The notes beneath the pieces were generated by a model that was not told the origin of the DNA, did not search any database, and saw only the letters and a list, made by a program, of their open reading frames with translations. From contig JAPKHK010000004.1 of NCBI GenBank assembly GCA_026646885.1, positions 1 to 64,000 on the forward strand: a stretch of 64,000 nucleotides of DNA. Reading direction: 5' to 3'. This stretch comes from Casimicrobiaceae bacterium (GTDB taxonomy: Bacteria > Pseudomonadota > Gammaproteobacteria > Burkholderiales > Casimicrobiaceae). The stretch's first letter is position 1. The number at the start of each line of letters is the position of its first letter. Below are positions 1 to 7,557 of this stretch, piece by piece. The translations under genes and the position numbers were made by a program.

Positions 1-473
1 GGCGCGTTGTTCAGCGGATCGAAGAAGTGATTGCAGACCCGGTCGAAGTTTCCGTACGGATCGTCGAAGGGTGGCGGTTGGACGTCGCGGAAGTAGCCCA
101 GATAGGCCGTCGCCTTGCTGATGTCATCTTCCCGTACCGCACCGCGCATCAGCCAACCGGGAGGAATCACAAGAACGACCTTCGCGTCAGTTCCCTCGAC
201 CGGTGGGAATTTGTCTCTGTCCCAATCATAGCGTGTAACGCTACGAAGATGCGACTGCCCATCTTCCCGGTTGTCATAGTAGAAGTTGCCCAGGTCGCTA
301 AAGGAACCCTTGGGTAGGCCAAGCGAGCCGCGCTTGGACGGATTCAAGTTGAGCTGCGAACGCAGGTACCCGTTCCAAGATAGCCTCGCATGCGTGGCGA
401 GCTCGTAAGCGGCAAGATCTGGGCTCACAAGAACGGCCGCTAAAGCGAACGGCAGATATCGATAGATTTTCAT
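1..473 (-). CDS. Exported phospholipase C-like (Zn-PLC/S1-P1 type) protein, 3' end outside window
   Basis: The reading frame opens with an ATG at 473 and runs off the left edge, so only about 157 N-terminal residues are visible. Residues 1-22 look like a Sec signal peptide, and the mature part begins near AAYELATHARL. Three short motifs match what I know of bacterial zinc-dependent phospholipase C-like proteins: an early THxxL histidine, GAVREDD near residue 122, and NHFFDP near residue 150, corresponding to the usual GAxxED and NHFYDP metal-ligand segments. The ATG overlaps the stop of the upstream gene by 4 bases (ATGA), so the two are translationally coupled. Family assignment is an inference from short motifs; the C-terminal half is not available. 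An exported protein is certain enough, the enzyme activity is not. Confidence 0.6.
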   Translation of the reverse strand, partial: MKIYRYLPFALAAVLVSPDLAAYELATHARLSWNGYLRSQLNLNPSKRGSLGLPKGSFSDLGNFYYDNREDGQSHLRSVTRYDWDRDKFPPVEGTDAKVVLVIPPGWLMRGAVREDDISKATAYLGYFRDVQPPPFDDPYGNFDRVCNHFFDPLNNA

Positions 474-1186
474 CTCTTCTCCCTTTTTGGCTCAGGTCTT
501 CTTTGGTTTCTGGTCGCGATTGAGAGCTCATCAAAGCGCAGAAGATCCGCGCGGAAACGCAGGCTGGAGGCGATCGATTCTTCAGACTTCGTCCGCGCAA
601 TGCTCTCGCCCTCCTCGGCGATTGCTTCATAGAGCGGGAGGCGTATGGACTTGTAGGTGTCTCCGCCCCCGCAGTCCCCGTCTTCAATACTTCGCGTTAG
701 CGACCACAGCCTCGCCTCCGCAGACCGATTCTCGGGCCAAAGCCAGCTACGCTCATCGGTGTTGTAGATCGGGTCGGCCGCCTGGTAATAGCCGGGCTTG
801 TAGAATGCCGTCCCTTGCCCCGAGACCGAGGCGAACAGCGACCCGGGGATGATCGACCAGGACCACCGCGGCAGGTAGTACTTGCCGGACGCGTTGCTCT
901 GGGTGATCTTCAGCTGGTAGCAGCCCATCCGAGAATGGAGCCCCATGGTGCCAGATGCCGCCCAGCGCCGAATGACGAACACGCCTTCCAGCGGCTCACC
1001 GGTGACGCCATCGAACACCCGCCCCGGGTGCCCATAGTGGTCGTACACCCAGAGGATCGCCAAGACGATGCCCAGCGCCGTCGCCGCCGCTCGCTTGGGC
1101 TTGGCTTTGGCCCAGGCACGCAAGGCGAGGTAGATTTCTTGTCGGCCTTGGGCGGTAGTAAGCCTCTTGATTCCATCAAATTGCAT
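470..1186 (-). CDS. Membrane-anchored protein with carboxypeptidase-regulatory-like domain
   Basis: A 238-residue protein. I start it at the ATG at 1186 because GGAG lies 7 bases upstream; an in-frame GTG at 1216 is possible but has no such site. After a basic stretch there is one hydrophobic segment (about residues 36-52, GIVLAILWVY) that should anchor it in the membrane. The part just behind it, VFDGVTGEPLEGVFVIRRW followed by SNASGKYYLP, has the pattern of transthyretin/carboxypeptidase regulatory-like beta domains (VxDxxTGxPxxGVxV, then DxxGxY). The C-terminal third is polar and charged with no recognisable domain. It sits 67 bp behind the giant Ig-repeat gene and overlaps the next gene by 4 bp, so it belongs to the same transcription unit of exported proteins. 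Its function is unknown. Confidence 0.7.
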   Translation of the reverse strand: MQFDGIKRLTTAQGRQEIYLALRAWAKAKPKRAAATALGIVLAILWVYDHYGHPGRVFDGVTGEPLEGVFVIRRWAASGTMGLHSRMGCYQLKITQSNASGKYYLPRWSWSIIPGSLFASVSGQGTAFYKPGYYQAADPIYNTDERSWLWPENRSAEARLWSLTRSIEDGDCGGGDTYKSIRLPLYEAIAEEGESIARTKSEESIASSLRFRADLLRFDELSIATRNQRRPEPKREKR

Positions 1187-1253
1187 CGCTGAGCTCCAGT
1201 TTCGCCGGCAGAACACTCCACGCGTCTGATCCCATTTCCCGCGTGAGCGCCAT

Positions 1254-4200
1254 TCACATCCCGACTATGCGCCATATGCCGTCATCGCCGGGGGCTAAGA
1301 GCACCTCATACTCGAAGGTCTGCAAGCCCTTCCGCCGCAGAATCTTGATCGCCGCATAGTCCTCGGTGATGGTCAAGGCGCTGAACGTTCCGAGAGAGTC
1401 GACGATCTCTGCGTGGCCATTGGGCAGTCGCTTGAACGTCTCCCGAAAGCCCTCCCGAATTTGCGTACCAAGAAGGGAGGCGGCCGCGTCCACGTCTCCG
1501 CTTCGTAGCCGCCCGAGAAAGGTGGTGAAGATCGTGCCCGACTGCAATGCCGCACCGAGTGGAGAGTAGGCATAGACTCGCCGCTTGATGTCATAGATTA
1601 GCGCACCTTCCGGGCTGTAAACACGAACGCTGATCGTGTAGGTGCCTGGTTCTTCGAACTCCAAGGGCACGACGGCTTGCTTGTCCTGTAGTGTAGTCAA
1701 CGTCAGGTAGGGTTGCGAATCGTCGCCCAAATGGATGTCGATACGCCCGAATGCGACGCGCCCACTATCGGTGATGATGAGATTGGTCCGCAGTGGCGCA
1801 AGCCCCTCCTGTCGGTCGAGAACGACGACGAAAGCGTCGGGGCCGGTGCTTGTCACGTCAAAGCTCTGGCTCGACTTCTGTATGACCTCACTGTTGAGTG
1901 TCAGCGTAATCGCATTACTGCCCGGTTGAAGTGGGACGTCATTGACGAAAAACCGATCGGCTTCGTCAATCGACGCCTTTATCCCGTTGACATCCAAGGC
2001 GCTATTGGAAGGCACGATCGCGGTGCCGGTCACGCTGAGATGCTCGGTCTCAAGCGCAGCCCCCGCGATCCCCTGATCGACTTCGAAGTAAGGTTTTGCA
2101 ATCGCCCGCACGGCAGTATAGGCAGTATCGGCGTACTGGCCCCTGGCATCGATGGCTCGTGCGCGCAGATGATGGATCCCCACCGGGGGGTTCTTCCATG
2201 CGAAGAGGTAGGGTTCGGCTTCCGCCGTCGCAAGCAAGGTATCACCCGAGTAAAACTGCACCGCCATGATTCGACCCGCCTCCTGCGACGCTCGGGCGCT
2301 CAGGTGAAACGTATCGCTCGTGAGCACGGTCATCAATGGATGCGGGCTGTCGAGGCGCACCTTGATCGGCCCCACCACCGTAAACGTCACCTCTGCGGTA
2401 TCGACTTGGGTGCCGTCTCGAGCGTGCGCGTTGGCTTTGAGGGTGTGTTGTCCGAAGGCTGCGTCGATCCAACTATAGTTGGCGGTGAAGTTGGCCGCGC
2501 CGCTCGCCATGACGGTGGTCAGCGGCACCCCATCGGCGAAGATTTCCACCCGGTCGATCGCCCTCAAGGGCATGGTCGCCTGCACCACGATGTTGATCGG
2601 GCTGCCGCTGGGCAGGCTCTGCCCCGCCCGCGGCTCGGTGATGCTGGCTCCTGGATCGTTGGTGACATTGATCGTAATCGGCGCCGAGGTCGCCGTCATG
2701 CCCTGCGGCGTGCTCGTGCTCGCGGTGAGGGTGTGCGTGCCCAGGGGCAGGTTGGTCCATTGGTATTGGTAGGGCGCGCTGGTATCGGAACCGAGCTGCG
2801 TGGACCCCTGATAGAACACCACGTTGTTGACTCTGCTTCCCGGCGCGCTCGCTTCGGCTTCCAAGGTGATGCTGCCGCCCGCCGGCGCGCTGGCGCCGTT
2901 CGCGGGCGCAGTGAGCCTCACCGTCGGTGGACCCAGCACATCCAGAGTCTTGGGCGCGGAGGTGGCGCTGTTGCCGCCGCTGTCGTACACCTTGGCGGTC
3001 AGGGTGTAGGTGCCGGCCGGAATGTCTTTCCATTCCACCACCGGGTTGATGGCCGTGCCGCTACCGAGCAGTGTCTCTCCCGCGTAGTAGTCGATGCGCT
3101 CGACGCTGCTCTGCCAAGCCTTGGCGTTGGCACTGAGTATGACCCTCCCCGGCGCGTTCATAGGGCCAGCATTCGAGAGATTGAGCGCCACCCACAGCGG
3201 CGCAACACTGATCGCCACCGGTGCGGAATCCGCCGTCGCCCCGTTGCGGCCATAGGCGCGGGCGATGACTTCGTAGGTTCCCGGCGGAACACTTTGCCAG
3301 GTGAAATCGTAGGGCCATGCGTTCACGCGGCCGATCGTGCTCCCCGAGGCAATGAAATCGAGATGATCGAGCGCCGCTCCGTAGACCGAAGGCGTCGCCC
3401 GGAGACTGATCTTGGCGGGAGCACCAAGGTTTTCCAGGGCTTGGTTGTATTCCGCGTCGTTCGCTTGCAGCGCGACGGCAAGGTCGGCTACGGATACCGT
3501 GGTCTGCGAGCTCGCCGTAACACCACCTTTGGTCGTTGCCCGCGCCGTCACACTGAACCTGCCCTTGGGGACATTTTCCCAGAGGTATTGGTAAGGCTTG
3601 TCTTGCGTCGCTGCCAGCAAAACTCCGTCGCGAAGAAACTCCACCTTCTCGACTTCACCGTTGAAAGCAAGGGCTCTGGCCTCGAGGTTGACGTTGCTCG
3701 GATGGATGAAATAGTTTTCTGTCTGCGCCGGCGGTGCGGTCAACTCGCAGGAGATTGCTTGACCGACGCCCACGGTGATCGGAGGGGAGTAGGCGGAACT
3801 CCCAACGCTCGCCAAGGCCCGGGCGCGTATGTGGTAAACGCCCGCGGCGACGTTGTTCCATTGAAGCGAATACGGCGGCTGCGTGACTTGGCCGATCACG
3901 CCTCTCTCGACGCTGGAGAATTCGATACCGACGATAGGCAGCGTGCTGATGGGCAGCAACTCCGCCTCGAGAGTGACGCTGCCTGGCGCAGTGGGTAGGG
4001 AACTGCAGGAATCGGGCTTCGCCATCCGCACCAAGGCGACGGACTGCCCGCTGGGCGGAAAACCGAAGGCGCTGGCGGTGGCTGTCACCTCAGGCCCGGA
4101 GGGGCCGAAGGCCCGCGCGGTGAGGGTACTCTCTCCTGGACCGACGGCCAGTGGAGCCCTGAAAACTCCGGCACTGAGCCGCGCCAGAACGCGATTGCCC

Positions 4201-7200
4201 TGCCCGTCTTCCACCGTGACCTGCGTATCTGGCCCGCCGGTATAGGTGCCTCGCACTTCCAGCCACATTTTGCCCAGCGAGACTTGTGGCAGACCACCCA
4301 CGCGAGTGGCGTCATAGGGTTCAATCGAATCGATGGCGAGCGTTCGTGCGCTCGTTGCGAGCCGGGTGATGACGGCACTTGCACTCGCGGTGACCCGTTC
4401 ACCGCCGGGGAGAACGGCGGTCATTTCGGCCGTGAGAAAGTTTGCACCCAACGTCAGCGGGATAGGGCCGAAGGAAAAGCGCGCGCCCTCGATTGGCGCG
4501 GCCTGACCGTTCACGGTGAGCGCTTCGATTTGCGGCGCGGCTAGGCCCCCTCGCACCACGAACTGCTCGTCGAAGGTTGTAGCATTCTGGCCGGGGTCGG
4601 TGAACCAGATCCGCGGCCGCAATACCTTGACCGGGAGCGAAACCTCCGCCTTGGCACCGGATCGCGTGGTCGCTCTCGCAAGGAGTGTTCCTGCTCCGTA
4701 AAACGGCGGGTTCCAATCGGCGAAGAAGGTTTCGCCGGAGACTTGAGCGCCCTGACCGTAATTGGGACTTAGCGCGTCGAAGATCTCCACTCTCGTTCCG
4801 GGCGGTCCCTGAACCGCGCCGGCCACGCGAACTTGATTTGCCTGCCCGAGCCAGAGCGTCGATCCGGCGCTGGGGCTGGTAAAGGCGATGCTCGGCAAGG
4901 TGTCATCGACATGGATCTCATAGGCTTCGGTCGAGGCGCTCATGCCTTGATTGTCTGTGGCGCGCGCCGAGACTTGATAAACTCCTCGCGCTACCTCCGC
5001 CCAAACGAATTCGAAGGGCGGACTCGTCACGCTGCCCAGTAAGTTGCTGTCTGCGAAGAACTCTACTTTGCCGATCGAGCCGTCTTCGTCGGCAGCATAA
5101 GCGGTGAGCGTGAGCGTGGCGGGAACACGAAAAGTTTCGCCGGCATAGCTGAATCGGATCGTCGGGGCGATGTTTGAACTGACGCTGATGTTCACCGGCG
5201 CCGACGCGGCGATGGCGCCCTTGCTATCGGTTGCCTTGGCGGTAAGGACATGATCGCCGGGTTGTGCGCCATACCAGTTGAACTCGAAGGGGCTGTAATC
5301 GACGCTGCCAATCAACACGTCTTGGTCGAAATACTCCACCAGCGAAATGGTCCCTTGGCGCGAGGAGGCCTCGACCGCAAGGTGAACCGGCACATTCCGG
5401 CTGAAGAACGCGCCCTCGGCTGGCGCGGTGATGCGCACCGTCGGCCCGGCGCTTTCCACGCGCAGGCGGATTGTCGAAGAGATAGTGCTCTGCCCTTTGG
5501 CGTCGAAGGCTTTGGCGGTGAGCACGTGGTCCCCTGTACTGAACCCACCACGGGTGAGTTGCGCATAGACGGTGGACGAGCTTCCCGCAACGCTGCCCAA
5601 GAGCGTGCCCCCGTCGTAGAACTCGACTTTGCTGATGGTGCTAGCCACCGACTTGGCCGTGGCCTTGAGGGTTAGCGTCGCGGTCGAAAGGATGGTGGTG
5701 TTGTCCGCCGGCGCTGTCATGTTCACTGTGGGCGGCGTAACGCCATTAACCTTGATGGCGACCGCGGCGGACGTTTTACTTCCTCCGCGGTTGTCGGTGG
5801 CTCTGGCGGTGAGGGTGTAGCTGCCCGCGGCGACATTGTTCCATGCCATCGTAAAGGACGAGGCCGTCTTCGCGCCCAGCAAATTGCTGCCCTCGAAGAA
5901 CTCGACTTGGGCGATGCTGCCATCGCCGTCCCTGGCGCTGGCGGTAAGGGTCACGCTCGCGGGTGCGGTAAAACTGGCATTGTTTGCCGGAGAGCTGAGG
6001 CTCACCGTCGGGAGTTGATTGACGATCACGGTAATGGCCGCCGATTTGGTCGAGGCACCCGAGTTGTCGGTTGCCTTGGCCGTCAGCTTATAAGTGCCCT
6101 TGCTCACGTTCGTCCACGAATAGCTGAAAGGCGATGCCGAGCTGGTGCCGATCAAGGTGGTGCCACGGTAGTAGGAGACTTGCTTCACGGTGCCGTCCGG
6201 ATCGCTGGCGCTGACTTGAAGGTCGATCTTGGCCGGGGCATGAAAGACTGCGTTGTTGCCTGGTGCGGTGATGCTGACACTCGGCGCCTGATTGGCTTTG
6301 GTCTGGTTGGCGAGCGTCAAGCGTCCTTGGGCTTGTGTGAGCAAGAGAGAAAATTCGGCAACGCGACGTTGCGCCCGCGATTCGATCCAGGCTTCGAGCA
6401 AATGAGTGCCATCGGTGAGAGTGACCGGCAGCGCGAGAATGACCTGCCCCGTCTCCCAATCGATGGCCGCGGGCTCCAATGACTGATCACCGATGCTTGC
6501 ATGCAAGCGCAGCCCGTTCAGCGCACCGCCTTCGAGCGTGCAAGACCTCTCTGCGCAATTGACAATGACACTCATCGGCAGAACGCCCTCTTTGCTTTCC
6601 ACATCTCCCAGTAGGCCCAGCTCAAATTCCGGCAGGCTCTGTTCGGTGCTCATGGCTTGTTGCTGCTCGTCGAGGCGGATTTCAGTACGCTTTCCGGATG
6701 GCAGATGCCATGCGATCAGGCGCACGCCACTCATCCACCAGAGGATGCGCTCCTCGGCATCGTAGCGAAGCGCATCGGCGTCGCTGGAATCGAGATCGCG
6801 GTCCAATGAGGTGACCTTCTCGCCCCACTTATGACCAAGAAGAACGCCACCATCGATGCGCCAGAGCTGCCCGGACTCCGCATCGAAGGCGTGCGCCGAG
6901 CGAGCCGACGCGCCGCGCGCTACTGACCAGACCACCCATGCGCCTTCCCGCACGGAGAACGCCTTGATGCTCTCTTGGCCGACCAACCAAATGCTGCCGC
7001 GCAAACGATCGATGTAGAAATCGTCGGGAGGCGGACTTGCCTCTACATCCCATTCGATTTCGCGATTCCACCCCTCTTCCTTCGCGAATCGGTACAAACC
7101 TTTACTGCTGAGTGCCCACAGTTCTCCGCCGGCGGCCACGCGCATCGCCGCTACCGGCTCGGGCGTGAGTGGCAAATAGCTCGCTTGGCCTTGAAAGTCA

Positions 7201-7547
7201 TAGCGCAGTATGCCGTTGGAACTTGCGGCAAAGAGATCGCCGCGCAGCGCGTCGGCGGTGAACGCGGTGGGCATGGACACAAACTGCACCTTTGTGACCA
7301 TGTTGCCCTCGGCATCGATCAAGCGGCCGCCTTGGTGTGACAGCAGCCAGGCCTTGCCGCCGTTCACCGCCACGATGCTGTGCTCGGTGGGTTGCAAGTC
7401 CATCCAATGCACCAAATTCTGATGGGTGTCGACGCGATAAGCGCGTTGGGAATCGGCAAGCCAAAGGGCTGCCTGCGCGACCCGAGTAACGCTAAGGGAA
7501 CCAAGAACGATGACCCCGGCGAGCACAAGACGCAGAAGTGATGTCAT
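1254..7547 (-). CDS. Giant exported Ig-repeat protein with N-terminal propeller-like region (2097 aa)
   Basis: Residues 1-26 are a signal peptide ending in AQA. Residues about 30-300 are a repetitive W/G-rich stretch that reads like a beta-propeller (WLADSQRAYRVDT, LWALSSKGLYRF, IWLVGQESIKAF). From about residue 425 to 1900 there are roughly 13 bacterial Ig-like repeats of about 90 residues (Big_9 type). Each carries a P-x-V-x-x-x-x-P start, VEFFxxxxLLG, a WxNVxxGxYxLTARA core and a terminal V. Two repeats are divergent and resemble glucodextranase-like domains. A PKD-like module and a short C-terminal domain (GDVDAAASLLG ... DGIWRIVGM), which resembles an NTF2-like fold, close the protein. 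GAGGAGA precedes the ATG, and the gene lies 10 bp behind the SBBP-repeat gene. A surface or periplasmic adhesion or scaffold role is inferred. No export domain or sorting signal is visible at the C-terminus. Confidence 0.85.
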   Translation of the reverse strand: MTSLLRLVLAGVIVLGSLSVTRVAQAALWLADSQRAYRVDTHQNLVHWMDLQPTEHSIVAVNGGKAWLLSHQGGRLIDAEGNMVTKVQFVSMPTAFTADALRGDLFAASSNGILRYDFQGQASYLPLTPEPVAAMRVAAGGELWALSSKGLYRFAKEEGWNREIEWDVEASPPPDDFYIDRLRGSIWLVGQESIKAFSVREGAWVVWSVARGASARSAHAFDAESGQLWRIDGGVLLGHKWGEKVTSLDRDLDSSDADALRYDAEERILWWMSGVRLIAWHLPSGKRTEIRLDEQQQAMSTEQSLPEFELGLLGDVESKEGVLPMSVIVNCAERSCTLEGGALNGLRLHASIGDQSLEPAAIDWETGQVILALPVTLTDGTHLLEAWIESRAQRRVAEFSLLLTQAQGRLTLANQTKANQAPSVSITAPGNNAVFHAPAKIDLQVSASDPDGTVKQVSYYRGTTLIGTSSASPFSYSWTNVSKGTYKLTAKATDNSGASTKSAAITVIVNQLPTVSLSSPANNASFTAPASVTLTASARDGDGSIAQVEFFEGSNLLGAKTASSFTMAWNNVAAGSYTLTARATDNRGGSKTSAAVAIKVNGVTPPTVNMTAPADNTTILSTATLTLKATAKSVASTISKVEFYDGGTLLGSVAGSSSTVYAQLTRGGFSTGDHVLTAKAFDAKGQSTISSTIRLRVESAGPTVRITAPAEGAFFSRNVPVHLAVEASSRQGTISLVEYFDQDVLIGSVDYSPFEFNWYGAQPGDHVLTAKATDSKGAIAASAPVNISVSSNIAPTIRFSYAGETFRVPATLTLTAYAADEDGSIGKVEFFADSNLLGSVTSPPFEFVWAEVARGVYQVSARATDNQGMSASTEAYEIHVDDTLPSIAFTSPSAGSTLWLGQANQVRVAGAVQGPPGTRVEIFDALSPNYGQGAQVSGETFFADWNPPFYGAGTLLARATTRSGAKAEVSLPVKVLRPRIWFTDPGQNATTFDEQFVVRGGLAAPQIEALTVNGQAAPIEGARFSFGPIPLTLGANFLTAEMTAVLPGGERVTASASAVITRLATSARTLAIDSIEPYDATRVGGLPQVSLGKMWLEVRGTYTGGPDTQVTVEDGQGNRVLARLSAGVFRAPLAVGPGESTLTARAFGPSGPEVTATASAFGFPPSGQSVALVRMAKPDSCSSLPTAPGSVTLEAELLPISTLPIVGIEFSSVERGVIGQVTQPPYSLQWNNVAAGVYHIRARALASVGSSAYSPPITVGVGQAISCELTAPPAQTENYFIHPSNVNLEARALAFNGEVEKVEFLRDGVLLAATQDKPYQYLWENVPKGRFSVTARATTKGGVTASSQTTVSVADLAVALQANDAEYNQALENLGAPAKISLRATPSVYGAALDHLDFIASGSTIGRVNAWPYDFTWQSVPPGTYEVIARAYGRNGATADSAPVAISVAPLWVALNLSNAGPMNAPGRVILSANAKAWQSSVERIDYYAGETLLGSGTAINPVVEWKDIPAGTYTLTAKVYDSGGNSATSAPKTLDVLGPPTVRLTAPANGASAPAGGSITLEAEASAPGSRVNNVVFYQGSTQLGSDTSAPYQYQWTNLPLGTHTLTASTSTPQGMTATSAPITINVTNDPGASITEPRAGQSLPSGSPINIVVQATMPLRAIDRVEIFADGVPLTTVMASGAANFTANYSWIDAAFGQHTLKANAHARDGTQVDTAEVTFTVVGPIKVRLDSPHPLMTVLTSDTFHLSARASQEAGRIMAVQFYSGDTLLATAEAEPYLFAWKNPPVGIHHLRARAIDARGQYADTAYTAVRAIAKPYFEVDQGIAGAALETEHLSVTGTAIVPSNSALDVNGIKASIDEADRFFVNDVPLQPGSNAITLTLNSEVIQKSSQSFDVTSTGPDAFVVVLDRQEGLAPLRTNLIITDSGRVAFGRIDIHLGDDSQPYLTLTTLQDKQAVVPLEFEEPGTYTISVRVYSPEGALIYDIKRRVYAYSPLGAALQSGTIFTTFLGRLRSGDVDAAASLLGTQIREGFRETFKRLPNGHAEIVDSLGTFSALTITEDYAAIKILRRKGLQTFEYEVLLAPGDDGIWRIVGM

Positions 7548-7557
7548 GGCCGTCTCC

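Noticed and set aside
1713..3998. A 761-codon open frame on the plus strand
   Set aside because: It is antisense to the giant Ig-repeat gene, Arg/His/Gly-rich with no domain, and explained by the GC-rich codon use of the real gene.
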